Numbered from the stretch's first letter, positions 8,580-17,089 are shown. The stretch: DNA of 64,000 nucleotides from an uncultured Actinomycetes bacterium (GCA_903871335.1 CAIQGE010000015.1:56478-120477); one strand, 5' to 3'. A program made the numbers and translations. Notes: a model not told the origin generated them from the letters alone.

Positions 8580-9055
8580 CGAAGCGGAGGACTATGTCCA
8601 TTGGTACGCGGACAATCGTGCCCGCGCGCGTCCAACGGAAGTCCGCACAAGGGACAGGGGGGACGACCGGCTTCGACGAGTCGCGTAATGGCGATCGCCA
8701 GCGCTCCCGCCCATTCACGCGTCAGCGTGACGTCGAGCGTGGACTCCTCGTCGTTGGAGGTCAGCGTGAGATCGATGACGCCATTGTCTTCGTCGAGCCC
8801 CACGCTGATGTCCCCGACAACAACGTCTGCCTCGTACTCCGGCTCGAGCGCGAGATCGTCCGGGAGGTGGCCGGGGCGGCCGAGGGTGTCGATCACCCCA
8901 CCAATCCACGTGGCCAGAGCGGCGAGCTGCTGCTTTTCGCACTTCGCGATGACCAACCGTCGTCCTTCGCGGACCTGGAACAGGAAGAGTCGGTTTCCAA
9001 CTTCTCCGCGTGTACCCACCATGATTTTGTCGGGCTGTTCAAAGACGTAGTTCAT
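8576..9055 (-). CDS. DUF3090 family protein
   Basis: A 159-residue member of DUF3090, a family almost confined to actinobacteria and always next to the MSMEG_4193-type phosphatase. The conserved start MNYVFEQPDKIMVGTRGEVGNRLFLFQV and the C-terminal zinc-ribbon-like CPLCGLPLDARGHDC (about 136-150) are both present. Function unknown. The frame is open further upstream, but ATG 9055 is preferred because it overlaps the phosphatase stop (ATGA at 9052-9055) and restores the usual family length. Confidence 0.88.
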   Translation of the reverse strand: MNYVFEQPDKIMVGTRGEVGNRLFLFQVREGRRLVIAKCEKQQLAALATWIGGVIDTLGRPGHLPDDLALEPEYEADVVVGDISVGLDEDNGVIDLTLTSNDEESTLDVTLTREWAGALAIAITRLVEAGRPPCPLCGLPLDARGHDCPRTNGHSPPLR

Positions 9056-9690
9056 GAGGGGACGAGCTCCGTGAGGTTTCCGGTGGAATTGACGGCGAGG
9101 ACAATGGGGGTGCCGTTGGTCAGTACGAGAGCGGACACCGAACACGGCGAAATCACGGTGCGCTGGAACAAGTCCAAGGGAACGCCCTGGGCGTAGGTGA
9201 CGGCGGCCTTGATGGGGTCGGCGTGCGACACGCACACGATCGTCTGTCCGCGGTGACGAGCGGCCAAAGTCTCGAGGCATTTCCATATGCGTAACTGCAT
9301 CTCGGTGAAACTCTCGCCGTTCGGAAAGCGGAACGTACTGGGCGCGTGTTGCACCTTCTGCCACTCCGGCTTCTTATTGAGGAGCGCCAATTTCTTGCCC
9401 GTCCAGTCGCCAAAGTCGCACTCGAGAAGTCCGCGATCGATCTTGACGGAGAGGCCGAGAGTCTGGGCTATCGGAGCCGCTGTTTCTCGCGTGCGTTCGA
9501 GTGGGGACGCGTAAATGGCTTTCGGTGTCCGCGAAAGAGAGCCCAAGCGTTCGGCTGCGGTACGCGCCTGTTCTTGACCTCGCTCACTGAGGTGCAGGCC
9601 CGGAGCGCGACCCGGCAGGACGGTGCCTGTCGTGGCGGTCGTGCCGTGTCGAACGAGGAGTACCGTCGTGAATTTCTGCGAAGTAGCCAC
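9052..9690 (-). CDS. MSMEG_4193-type histidine phosphatase
   Basis: A 212-residue histidine phosphatase (phosphoglycerate mutase-like). LLVRHGTT (about 11-18) carries the phospho-acceptor His; LSERGQEQA (about 34-42), IYASPLERTRETA (about 59-71) with the phosphate-binding Arg, and VCVSHADPIK (about 161-170) with the second catalytic His complete the site. The substrate is unknown; the MSMEG_4193 subfamily is defined by its link to DUF3090. Start GTG 9690 is favoured by TAGATT-N6-GTG directly upstream. It is the first gene of the three-gene unit. Confidence 0.9.
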   Translation of the reverse strand: MATSQKFTTVLLVRHGTTATTGTVLPGRAPGLHLSERGQEQARTAAERLGSLSRTPKAIYASPLERTRETAAPIAQTLGLSVKIDRGLLECDFGDWTGKKLALLNKKPEWQKVQHAPSTFRFPNGESFTEMQLRIWKCLETLAARHRGQTIVCVSHADPIKAAVTYAQGVPLDLFQRTVISPCSVSALVLTNGTPIVLAVNSTGNLTELVPS

Positions 9691-9702
9691 TGAGTGAATC
9701 TA
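9690..9702 (-). promoter_or_regulatory. Candidate leaderless promoter of the phosphatase-DUF3090-SCO1664 operon
   Basis: On the minus strand TAGATT (9702-9697), 6 nt, then GTG 9690. The spacing would put the RNA 5' end at the start codon. Confidence 0.5.
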
Positions 9703-9711
9703 CGGCCTGCT

Positions 9712-10836
9712 CTAGGCGGAAGTGACGGGCAGTCGACGCGGGTCCGGGGCGGCGTCCTCGGGCCAACGCTTGCGACTGAGGCGCGCCAATTTGCGCAGCA
9801 GGGCGATGGCGTCGGGATCATCGTCACCCGGACGCGTTTCCACCACTCCCGATGCGACGAGTGAGGCGAGTAGTTCTCGACCTTGATCCGTGCGTACGAT
9901 CACGATGGTCCAATCGCTGAACGCCCCGATGCCTCCCGCCGAGATGTCCGCGTGCTCGGCGGCGAAGTCCGGGCAGTGCTGGCATCCCTCACGGGTGTAG
10001 GCGTGCGCTTCCTTGAGCGGAACCTCGTAATACGCGCCGTCGTGCGTCCAAATTTGGAAGACACCCTTGATGTTCATCTTTTTGATGTCCGCACGCTTGA
10101 TCCCGTAGGTGCCTTCGAAGAGTTCTTCGAAAATGGCGTCGTCGAAACTCTTCGAACACAAGAGTCCAATCGACAGTGAGAGCCGACGGGCGACTTTGCC
10201 GGCCTTGCGGGCCTGCATGGCGCCGTTCGTGGAGGCCATGCAACCCATCCCTACGACGGCGATACGTTCGGCACCACCCTCGACCGCGGCGGGATAGGCG
10301 AGCAAATTCGCGCTGTACGTGTACCGCGACCCCGCAGTGCCGAGAACTTCCTCGCGTGTGCGCACGACGCGCGGCTCCGCGCGCCACGTTGATCCGTCTC
10401 CCTCGAGACCACTGACGAGGGCGGCGTCAATCACGTCGTTTTCGAGCGCGTGAATGAGTAGGGCACTTACGAAGCCGCCGTCTTGTCCCGTTTCGTTGAC
10501 CAGTGGATCGACCGCACGAGCGAGCATCACGTCACCAATGCCAAAGACCTCGGCGTCTTCGCGTGGTCGAGCAAATCGGTGCGTGTCGATTTCACTTTCC
10601 CAATTGCGAAAGCGCGGGCACGCTCGAGTGCACATCGTGCAACCCTTCTCACCGTGCGTGCAGTCCTCGCGCCCACCGTCGATCTCGAGCTTGAAAGGTT
10701 TGTAGTGACCCTGGTCGCTGTCGTATTCGAGGACGTCGTGAGGGCACGCAATGATGCAGCCAGCGCATCCGGTACACAATCCGGAGGTGACCACTTCGGT
10801 GAAGAGTTCGCGCCAGTGTGGTTTTTCGAGGCTCAT
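9712..10836 (-). CDS. Fe-S protein of the F420 hydrogenase beta subunit (FrhB) family
   Basis: A 374-residue redox protein. Near the N-terminus are two ferredoxin motifs: LCTGCAGCIIACPHD (C-x2-C-x2-C-x3-C, about 20-34) and CTHGEKGCTMCTRACPR (about 58-74). The rest is the FrhB/FdhB core, with NETGQDGGFVSALL (about 113-126), GTAGSRYTYS (about 165-174), CSKSFDD, and a late GCQHCPDF cysteine pair plus SAGGIGA. Family members bind FAD and Fe-S clusters and often reduce or oxidise coenzyme F420; some reduce other substrates such as chlorophyllides. No partner hydrogenase or F420 genes are nearby, so the substrate is open. It appears to be transcribed alone from TAGGGT-N6-ATG. Confidence 0.82.
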   Translation of the reverse strand: MSLEKPHWRELFTEVVTSGLCTGCAGCIIACPHDVLEYDSDQGHYKPFKLEIDGGREDCTHGEKGCTMCTRACPRFRNWESEIDTHRFARPREDAEVFGIGDVMLARAVDPLVNETGQDGGFVSALLIHALENDVIDAALVSGLEGDGSTWRAEPRVVRTREEVLGTAGSRYTYSANLLAYPAAVEGGAERIAVVGMGCMASTNGAMQARKAGKVARRLSLSIGLLCSKSFDDAIFEELFEGTYGIKRADIKKMNIKGVFQIWTHDGAYYEVPLKEAHAYTREGCQHCPDFAAEHADISAGGIGAFSDWTIVIVRTDQGRELLASLVASGVVETRPGDDDPDAIALLRKLARLSRKRWPEDAAPDPRRLPVTSA

Positions 10837-10848
10837 AACTCCACCCTA
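10836..10848 (-). promoter_or_regulatory. Candidate leaderless promoter of the FrhB-family gene
   Basis: Minus strand TAGGGT (10848-10843), 6 nt, ATG 10836. A clean match to the window-wide start signal. Confidence 0.5.
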
Positions 10849-10900
10849 CAGAGGCCCGTCGCGGCGAGGGGAGAGGACGTAGGACACTACGATCAGCGCC

Positions 10901-11686
10901 GTGCCCGAGATCTTGGAAGTGGAGTCTTACCGGTCATTGGCCGATCGCGTGGTGGGCGCCTCCATCACAAAGGGCTGGGCGGACGCCTACGCAGCCAAGA
11001 AGCTCGGATCGACCTCCACGTGGCCTCGGGCGGTGAAGGGACTGACGATTACGGGGACGTCACGGCGCGGAAAATTGATGTTGCTGACGACCTCCGGACC
11101 GACGCTAGGTGTCCGCTTCGGCATGACGGGCGTGCTGCTCATTGATGACACGGCGGGAATCGAAGGATTGTTCTACGGACCGCACGAGTACAAGGAGGAG
11201 TGGATCCGCGCCGGATTAGCGCTGGACGACGGACGCCGACTCCTCCTCCACGACCCTCGTCGACTCGCGCGCGTGGAAATCGAGCCCGATCTGGACGATC
11301 TGGGACCAGATGCCTTGCGACTTACTCGTCGTGAATTTGACGCGATGATCACCATCGAGCGAGGCGACGGCCCCGCCTTGAAAGCAAGACTGCTAGATCA
11401 GTCGCGTGTGGCGGGAATCGGGAATCTGCTGGCGGACGAGATGATGTTTCGTGCGGCACTGGATCCCCGAACGCCAGTCGGTCGGTTGAATGCGGCCGAC
11501 CGCGACAAGCTGTTCGCCGCACTGAAGTTGACACTGCGGACCTTGCAGCGGCGGGGTGGTTCTCACACGGGAGATCACATGGTTGCCCGATTTCCGGGCG
11601 GGCTGTGCCCGCGTGACGGCGGCACGATGTTGTCGGCCACCATTGGCGGTCGCACGACCTATTGGTGTTCAGTTCACCAGCACTGA
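10901..11686 (+). CDS. Fpg/Nei-family DNA glycosylase with altered zinc finger
   Basis: A 261-residue bifunctional glycosylase/AP lyase for oxidised bases. After initiator removal the protein begins PEILEVESY: Pro2 is the catalytic amine and Glu3 the proton donor. RRGKLML (about 55-61) carries the conserved Lys, and RVAGIGNLLADEMMF (about 170-184) is the helix-two-turn-helix. The C-terminal finger is unusual: C236-x2-D239-x16-C256-x2-H259 instead of four cysteines, although GGRTTYWC keeps the catalytic Arg. Start GTG 10901, with TACGAT and a 7-nt spacer immediately upstream. Whether it prefers 8-oxoguanine or pyrimidine lesions cannot be told. It is convergent with the DUF7064-like gene, overlapping it by 18 bp. 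Confidence 0.88.
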   Translation: MPEILEVESYRSLADRVVGASITKGWADAYAAKKLGSTSTWPRAVKGLTITGTSRRGKLMLLTTSGPTLGVRFGMTGVLLIDDTAGIEGLFYGPHEYKEEWIRAGLALDDGRRLLLHDPRRLARVEIEPDLDDLGPDALRLTRREFDAMITIERGDGPALKARLLDQSRVAGIGNLLADEMMFRAALDPRTPVGRLNAADRDKLFAALKLTLRTLQRRGGSHTGDHMVARFPGGLCPRDGGTMLSATIGGRTTYWCSVHQH

Positions 11687-12739
11687 GCCGTCGAGCAATC
11701 CGGACACACCGAGTGGTTCGTACGGACCGACGATGAGTGACTCCAGTACGCCGTATCCGATTTCGTCGCCGCGGCACGCCCGCACGATCTGTTGAACGTG
11801 GAGGTGGTGATAATCCAGCGGATCAACCTCGTCGGTACGTAAAGTCTCCCCGCCGATGACGAGTCCGCCGTGCCAACGGCCGTGGCCAAATTCCGGATGC
11901 CCGTAACCGGCGCCGCGCATGTGAAAGACGCCGAGAGGTTCGAGCGTGATGGTGTCAGCACCTATAGCAACGCTCGCTGCGGCGCATCGTCGAGTGCCCG
12001 CGAGAGGCGTGGGTCGCAGGGCGCCATCGAACAACTGTGGTTCACCCGAACCGTCGAGGGGAAGCACGACCGCCGATCTGATGAGGGGCCGACCATCGGG
12101 AGCATCAAACGTCGTGAAGTGGAATGCGCGATCTTTGAAATTCAGTGGTGCCCACCAGAAACAGAGTTGAGGGGCGCGAACGCCCGGAGCCCCGGGGAGC
12201 GGTTCGCCAATCGGGCGCACGCCCCACGATCGATCCTTGGTCCCGTAGGTTCCGTCGCGAAGTTCCACGCGACCTTCAGGAGTTTCCAGCCATCCGGACC
12301 AGGTGCCCATCTGGGTCGCTCGGGTGACGTCCATGAAGACACGCGGTCCGTCGTGCATCGTTTGTCGCTGTTCTTCAAAGGCGACCGTGCGGCGCGTGTA
12401 GACGAGGTCCGCGGCGAGACCCTCGTCGGGGGCGTCAATCACGACCCGGTTCACGCGGAGTGGTTCAACAATTTCAATCCGCACGGGTCCGACAGCGGTG
12501 GGGCGCCCCGAGAGGGCGTCGCTCGCGAAGACCGAACGCTGCACACCATCACGCACCACTGAAAAAGCGCCATCAATCACGCCTCGATTGGGGTAAAGGC
12601 CAAGGGCCACCGCGAAGAAGAGGTTCTCGTCGTAGCCATTGAACCAAAAACGGTCGTAGGCGTTCGGGTGTCCATTCATCACGTGCCCGATCGGCACGGG
12701 TTGTTGATGGAGCGGGTAGTCGTCTTCAGGAATCAGCAT
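11669..12739 (-). CDS. Uncharacterised protein (DUF7064/7065-like)
   Basis: A protein of about 356 residues that I recognise only loosely. It is rich in Trp, Gly and beta-strand-like stretches (ANGYDENLFFAVALGLYPNRGVIDG-like start, GTWSGWLETPEGRVEL, TKDRSWGVRP, FCWWAPLNFKDRAFHF-like core, GHGRWHGGLVIGG), resembling two-domain lipocalin-fold proteins now named DUF7064/DUF7065, often found beside aminoglycoside phosphotransferase-like kinases, as here. No catalytic motif stands out. I chose ATG 12739 (MLIPEDDYPLHQQ); an upstream ATG at 12787 is possible but overlaps 62 bp of the kinase gene. The two genes overlap and are probably one operon. Confidence 0.6.
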   Translation of the reverse strand: MLIPEDDYPLHQQPVPIGHVMNGHPNAYDRFWFNGYDENLFFAVALGLYPNRGVIDGAFSVVRDGVQRSVFASDALSGRPTAVGPVRIEIVEPLRVNRVVIDAPDEGLAADLVYTRRTVAFEEQRQTMHDGPRVFMDVTRATQMGTWSGWLETPEGRVELRDGTYGTKDRSWGVRPIGEPLPGAPGVRAPQLCFWWAPLNFKDRAFHFTTFDAPDGRPLIRSAVVLPLDGSGEPQLFDGALRPTPLAGTRRCAAASVAIGADTITLEPLGVFHMRGAGYGHPEFGHGRWHGGLVIGGETLRTDEVDPLDYHHLHVQQIVRACRGDEIGYGVLESLIVGPYEPLGVSGLLDGSVLVN

Positions 12740-13772
12740 GCTTCTCCAGCACTTCAAACGCTCGCCACTCAGTGGCTGCGTCGACACCTCGTCGAATCAT
12801 GGTGAGAAACATCTCGTCTCCGCGATCCGTTCGTTCCACAATGACCGATGCCGCAACCAACATCACAATGGGCTGCAAGGTGTAGCGGGCGTAGTCACGC
12901 AGGGCTACGTCCAAGGGGATCGTGACCCCGCGGTCTCGCAGACTGGCGAGATAACCCTCTAGGAGAGAGCGTTCGTGGCGTCGACGTTCTTCTCCCGTGA
13001 GACTGGTGACGAGGAAATAGGCGACATCGAGAAAAGGACTGCCCGTCGACAACGTTTGCCAGTCGACGACCGCCAAGGGGACGTCCCCGCCTCGCCCGTC
13101 GAACAACATGTTTTCGCAGCGGTAGTCACCGTGGATGACGCAGCGAAATTCGGGTTCGTAACCACTGAAGCTGCCGAGTTCATGGCGAAGTCGGGCAACG
13201 GTGTCTCGCGTGTTGTCGTCGAGCTGGGCCGCGTACCGGTCGAGGAACTGTTCAAAGAGTCCTGGTAGAACCGCCGCGTACAACGGGGCGAGATCGGCGG
13301 CGACACCCCCTAACCAGGGCGCAGCGAAGAGATCGGTGCGGCTCATCGTCGGTCCATGAAGGCCGGCCAACTCCGTCAATGCGAGACGGGCGTCAGCGGC
13401 ATCAAGGCCCGTGAATTGGTCGACGGTGCGAACGGGAGTCAAGTCTTCTAAGACGAGGACAAAATCATCGGTTGCCTCTTCGTGCTGGACCCACAGTGGT
13501 GTTGGCGTGCGAATGGCGACGAGAGGTCGCAGTGATTCGTAGAACGCAATTTCTCGGCCGTAGAGGTGTTGTAGTTGGGCCGTCGCGCGACTGGTCGCAT
13601 CCAGGGACGGACTTTTCACGACGGCGCTACGCGACGCGAAATCCCACCTTTCGCACCTCGCGACCTGACCATTACCGATCGGCACGACGTTCGTGAGGTC
13701 ACCCGGTTCCGCGTCGAGAGCGCGAGCCACGTCCGAAAGAAGGTGTGCTGTCGGATCTGATGGATCGATCAT
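12726..13772 (-). CDS. Aminoglycoside phosphotransferase-like kinase
   Basis: A 348-residue small-molecule kinase of the APH/choline-kinase superfamily. CVIHGDYRCENMLF (about 217-230) is the catalytic Brenner motif with Asp and Asn, and VVDWQTLSTGSPFLDVAYFL (about 240-259) supplies the metal-binding Asp of the DxD-like segment. FVLVLEDLTPVRTVDQF (about 103-119) is the hinge. The substrate is unlikely to be an antibiotic: members paired with DUF7064-like proteins are chromosomal and often near lipid or steroid genes (family knowledge). AGGGGGA precedes ATG 13772, and TAGTTT at 13793-13788 is a candidate -10. Confidence 0.78.
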   Translation of the reverse strand: MIDPSDPTAHLLSDVARALDAEPGDLTNVVPIGNGQVARCERWDFASRSAVVKSPSLDATSRATAQLQHLYGREIAFYESLRPLVAIRTPTPLWVQHEEATDDFVLVLEDLTPVRTVDQFTGLDAADARLALTELAGLHGPTMSRTDLFAAPWLGGVAADLAPLYAAVLPGLFEQFLDRYAAQLDDNTRDTVARLRHELGSFSGYEPEFRCVIHGDYRCENMLFDGRGGDVPLAVVDWQTLSTGSPFLDVAYFLVTSLTGEERRRHERSLLEGYLASLRDRGVTIPLDVALRDYARYTLQPIVMLVAASVIVERTDRGDEMFLTMIRRGVDAATEWRAFEVLEKHADS

Positions 13773-13866
13773 GTTTCCCCCTCGGCCGAAACTAGTGGGT
13801 ACGGTGATGCTTCGCCGTACCCGAGTGATGCGTCACCTGCTCGACGAAGTCGGTCAGAATGAAGGG

Positions 13867-14481
13867 ATGCAGAACTTCGTTCACAACTACGGCTACTTTG
13901 CCTTGTTTTTTCTCGCCTTAGCCGAGTCCGCGTGCATTCCCATTCCTTCGGAGGTGACGTTTGGTTTCGCGGGAGCATTGTGCACTGCGGAAGTCGCGCA
14001 AGGAAAGCCCCTCAATCTTTTTCTCGTGATTCTGGTAGGGGTTATCGGATCCGTCGTTGGATCTGCGTTGGCCTACGAAGTCGGCCGGTCGGCCGGACGT
14101 TCCATTGTGGACCGTTGGGGCAAGTGGGTGCTTCTGACCCACAAGGACCTCGACGCGGCCGAGCGTTGGTTCGAACGCTATGGCGCGCCGTCGGTCTTGG
14201 TGGGACGAGTCATCCCCGTCGTCCGCACCGTCATTTCTCTTCCCGCCGGTCTTGCGGAGATGAAGAGAGGAAAATTTTTGGCCCTCACAGCGATTGGTTG
14301 TGCGGCCTGGGTGACTCTGCTGACATCGCTCGGCTACGCGGCGGGTTCCAACTGGCAACACGTCGCGAAGTATTTCCACATTGCTCAGTGGCCGATCTTG
14401 GGAGCCCTCGTCGTGCTCCTGATTTTCGGATTCGTGCATCGATGGAAGTCCGTTAAGGGTTCCCACGCCGAGCAGTCGTGA
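13867..14481 (+). CDS. DedA-family membrane protein
   Basis: A 204-residue DedA/VTT-domain integral membrane protein, a family of undecaprenyl-phosphate or phospholipid flippases. Motifs: AESACIPIPSEVTFGFAGAL (about 18-37, re-entrant loop with the conserved Glu and Pro), LVGVIGSVVGSALAYEVGRSAG, and VGRVIPVVRTVISLPAGLAEM (about 114-134) with the two conserved arginines. About five membrane segments are visible, the last near 180-200. Several in-frame starts exist upstream (13807, 13828); ATG 13867 gives the usual length, starts just before the first membrane segment, and has CAGAAT-N6 before it. Confidence 0.88.
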   Translation: MQNFVHNYGYFALFFLALAESACIPIPSEVTFGFAGALCTAEVAQGKPLNLFLVILVGVIGSVVGSALAYEVGRSAGRSIVDRWGKWVLLTHKDLDAAERWFERYGAPSVLVGRVIPVVRTVISLPAGLAEMKRGKFLALTAIGCAAWVTLLTSLGYAAGSNWQHVAKYFHIAQWPILGALVVLLIFGFVHRWKSVKGSHAEQS

Positions 14482-14482
14482 A

Positions 14483-14950
14483 TTACTCGTTAGAGAGTTC
14501 CCGGAGGACTTTCGCGGCGTGACCATCCGCGCGTACGCCGTACCACGCGTGCTCGATCGTGCCCTTCGGGCCAATAACGAACGTTGATCGGATAACGCCG
14601 ACGACGGTCTTTCCGTACAGTTTCTTTTCGCCGTAGGCACCAAAACTGGCCATGACGGACTTGTCCGCATCTGTTAATAGGGGGAAACCCAGGCCGTACT
14701 TGTCCCGGAAGGCTTGATGTTTGGCGGCGTTGTCGGGAGATACGCCGAAGACGGCCACATTGCTGGTCGCGAAACTCGCCAGCAAGTCATTGAACTGACA
14801 GGCTTCTTTCGTGCATCCTGGCGTGTCGTCGGCGGGGTAGAAGTACAGAACGAAGCGCTGACCCTTCAGGGAGCGTGACGACACCACGGAACCGTCGTCG
14901 GAACTTAACGAGAACGCCGGCGCTGGTGCACCTACTTCGAGTTTCGCCAT
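14483..14950 (-). CDS. bcp: Peroxiredoxin of the Bcp/PrxQ type
   Basis: A 155-residue thiol peroxidase. LYFYPADDTPGCTKEACQF (about 37-55) contains the peroxidatic Cys in TPGC and the resolving Cys five residues later, the PrxQ arrangement; VFGVSPDNAAKHQAF and FPLLTDADKSVMASFGAYGEK follow as expected. It reduces organic and hydrogen peroxides in the cytosol using thioredoxin. I chose ATG 14950 over starts up to 15136 because AAAGGA lies 6 nt upstream and MAKLEVGAPAPAF is the family N-terminus. It is convergent with the DedA gene, with one base between the stops. Confidence 0.93.
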   Translation of the reverse strand: MAKLEVGAPAPAFSLSSDDGSVVSSRSLKGQRFVLYFYPADDTPGCTKEACQFNDLLASFATSNVAVFGVSPDNAAKHQAFRDKYGLGFPLLTDADKSVMASFGAYGEKKLYGKTVVGVIRSTFVIGPKGTIEHAWYGVRADGHAAKVLRELSNE

Positions 14951-15095
14951 ACGGGTCCTTTCACTTTTCATCGTCGCGTGTTGCGCCTGTCGTCGTAGAC
15001 TAGACATTGAGGTCGCACGCGTGACGCGGTGACCTGGGCCCACTTCCCTCTCTTTGCCGGTTCGGGGTCCGACCGAGAAGAGATCAGGCCCGACC

Positions 15096-16346
15096 GTGAC
15101 CACGGAATCCTCGAGCGTCGCCGATAGCAACGACACGTACGCGACCGAAACAACTTTTTCTCAATTGGGCGTCATGGCGCCACTGGTGGAAGCTCTCTCG
15201 GCGAAGGGAATTACGGTTGCTTTTCCCATCCAGGCCATGACCATTAGCGACGCCCTGGCGGGTCGCGACGTGTGTGGCAAAGCCAAGACGGGATCGGGGA
15301 AAACGCTGGGATTCGGTCTCCCGATGCTGCAGCGCATTGCGCAGGCCCTCGGTGACGCACCCCGGGCGGCCGGCGGTCCGGCGCGCCCCTCGGGACTCGT
15401 TCTCCTACCAACGAGAGAGTTGGCGGTACAGGTCCACGAAGTTCTCGAACCCTTGGGCGAGGCCCTCGGGCTGCGAGTGACGGCCGTCTACGGCGGCGCG
15501 GACATCGAAAAGCAGATCAAACATCTGCGACGTGGTAGCGACGTGATTATTGCGACACCGGGGCGGTTGATCGACCTCGGAGATCGCGGTGAGGTCAACG
15601 TTGAATCACTCGACGTTCTCGTCCTCGACGAAGCCGACCGCATGGCGGATATGGGATTCATGCCGCAAGTCGAGTGGGTGCTGCGTCGCATCGCCGAGCG
15701 CGAACACCAGACTCTGTTGTTCTCCGCGACGCTCGACGGCGCCGTTGATCGTTTGGTCAAGCGCTACTTGAAAGAGCCGGTCTTCCACGAGGTTCGTTCG
15801 GACAGCCAAACTGTTTCGCAGATGGTGCACCATTTTCTGAACGTGCACCAGATGGACCGAATCAAGGTCACGTCCACCATTTGCACAACGTACGGTAAGT
15901 CCATCATCTTCGTACGCACCAAGCGCGGGGCGGATCGACTCGTCGAACAGTTGCAAAAAGAGGGTGTGAACGCGGCAGCAATTCACGGCGACTTACGTCA
16001 GAACCAGCGAGAAAAGGCGCTCGCGGATTTCGCTAACAACGCCCTTCCCGTTCTCGTCGCGACCGACGTCGCGGCACGCGGTCTGCATATTGACGGCGTC
16101 GACGTCGTCATTCACTTTGATCCCCCCGAGGATCACAAGGCCTACATCCACCGTTCAGGTCGTACGGCCCGCGCTGGCTCGACCGGCATCGTTGTGTCGC
16201 TTCTCTTGTGGAACCAGATGGTCGAAGCCGAGGTCATCATGCGCCGTCTCGCTCTCAAGCGACCCATCGTTGAAGTGTTCTCGAACAACCCGCATCTCAA
16301 AGATCTGGCGAATTGGCAACCCACCATGGAGGAGTCCGTACTGTGA
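15096..16346 (+). CDS. DEAD-box RNA helicase
   Basis: A 416-residue ATP-dependent RNA helicase. In order: Q motif TFSQLGV...FPIQAMT (about 22-50), Walker A AKTGSGKT (about 66-73), PTRELAVQ, GG, TPGRLID, DEADRMADMGF (about 182-192), SATLDGA, then the second RecA domain with IIFVRTKRGAD, VATDVAARGLHIDGVD and HRSGRTARAG. There is no long C-terminal RNA-binding tail, unlike RhlE or DeaD forms. Start GTG 15096 is chosen; a TTG at 15054 would add 14 residues without resemblance to the family. A TAGACT box near 14998 on the plus strand could be its promoter. The stop overlaps the PIG-L gene start. Confidence 0.93.
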   Translation: MTTESSSVADSNDTYATETTFSQLGVMAPLVEALSAKGITVAFPIQAMTISDALAGRDVCGKAKTGSGKTLGFGLPMLQRIAQALGDAPRAAGGPARPSGLVLLPTRELAVQVHEVLEPLGEALGLRVTAVYGGADIEKQIKHLRRGSDVIIATPGRLIDLGDRGEVNVESLDVLVLDEADRMADMGFMPQVEWVLRRIAEREHQTLLFSATLDGAVDRLVKRYLKEPVFHEVRSDSQTVSQMVHHFLNVHQMDRIKVTSTICTTYGKSIIFVRTKRGADRLVEQLQKEGVNAAAIHGDLRQNQREKALADFANNALPVLVATDVAARGLHIDGVDVVIHFDPPEDHKAYIHRSGRTARAGSTGIVVSLLLWNQMVEAEVIMRRLALKRPIVEVFSNNPHLKDLANWQPTMEESVL

Positions 16347-17089
16347 GCCCGAAAGAGTTAAAGACGCCGCTCTATCAATTTGATGAGAAGGTCAAGCGCG
16401 CCCTCGTCGTGGTGGCGCATCCCGACGACGTCGATTTCGGCTGCGCAGGCACGGTGGCGACGTTGACCTCGCACGGCGTGGACGTCGCGTACTGCCTCGT
16501 CACGTCCGGCGACGCTGGCGGTGACGATTCGACCCACACCAAAGAGGAGCGCGCGGCGATCCGTGAGGACGAACAGCGTGCCGCGGCCGCGGCGGTGGGT
16601 GTCACGACGTTGACTTTTCTTCGCTGGCCCGACGGACAAGTCGAACCGTCGCTGCTCCTGCGACGCGAAATTGCGCGCGCGATTCGAGTGCATCAACCCG
16701 ACCTCGTCTTGTGCCAGTCACCTGAGCGAAACTTCGAACGCATCTTCGCCTCTCACCCCGACCACTTGGCGGCCGGCGAAGCCACGCTACGGGCCGTCTA
16801 CCCCGACGCTCGAAATCCACACGCCTTTCCGGAGCTGGTGCGCGAGGGTCACTCTCCCCATACGGTGGGCGAGGTGTGGTTGATGGCGTCGTCGTCGCCG
16901 AACATGATCGTCGACATCACCGACAACTTCGACGCCAAGGTGGCCGCATTGCACTGTCACGTCTCTCAAGTCGGTCACCGCGATGACTTGGACAAGCTGC
17001 TCAAGGAATGGGCACGCGGCATCGCCAAAGAGGCCGGCCTCGGCAAGGGACGCTTGGCGGAAGGGTTCCGTCGCGTCGTAACGGCGTAA
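16343..17089 (+). CDS. PIG-L family deacetylase
   Basis: A 248-residue zinc-dependent N-deacetylase of the LmbE/PIG-L family. VVAHPDDVDFGCAGT (about 25-39) carries the zinc ligands His and Asp with the catalytic Asp, and ASHPDHLAAG (about 142-151) the third ligand His. Actinobacterial relatives deacetylate GlcNAc-inositol (MshB) or cleave mycothiol conjugates (Mca); no mycothiol genes are nearby, so the substrate is not defined. Start GTG 16343 overlaps the helicase stop (GTGA) and is preceded by GGAGGA, so the two genes are coupled. Confidence 0.87.
   Translation: MSPKELKTPLYQFDEKVKRALVVVAHPDDVDFGCAGTVATLTSHGVDVAYCLVTSGDAGGDDSTHTKEERAAIREDEQRAAAAAVGVTTLTFLRWPDGQVEPSLLLRREIARAIRVHQPDLVLCQSPERNFERIFASHPDHLAAGEATLRAVYPDARNPHAFPELVREGHSPHTVGEVWLMASSSPNMIVDITDNFDAKVAALHCHVSQVGHRDDLDKLLKEWARGIAKEAGLGKGRLAEGFRRVVTA

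Noticed and set aside
12726..13772. An aminoglycoside resistance gene
   Set aside because: The family motif only shows a small-molecule kinase; context is chromosomal, paired with a DUF7064-like protein, with no sign of mobility.
15054..15095. TTG 15054 as the start of the DEAD-box helicase
   Set aside because: The extra 14 residues are not helicase-like, and GTG 15096 gives a normal distance to the Q motif.
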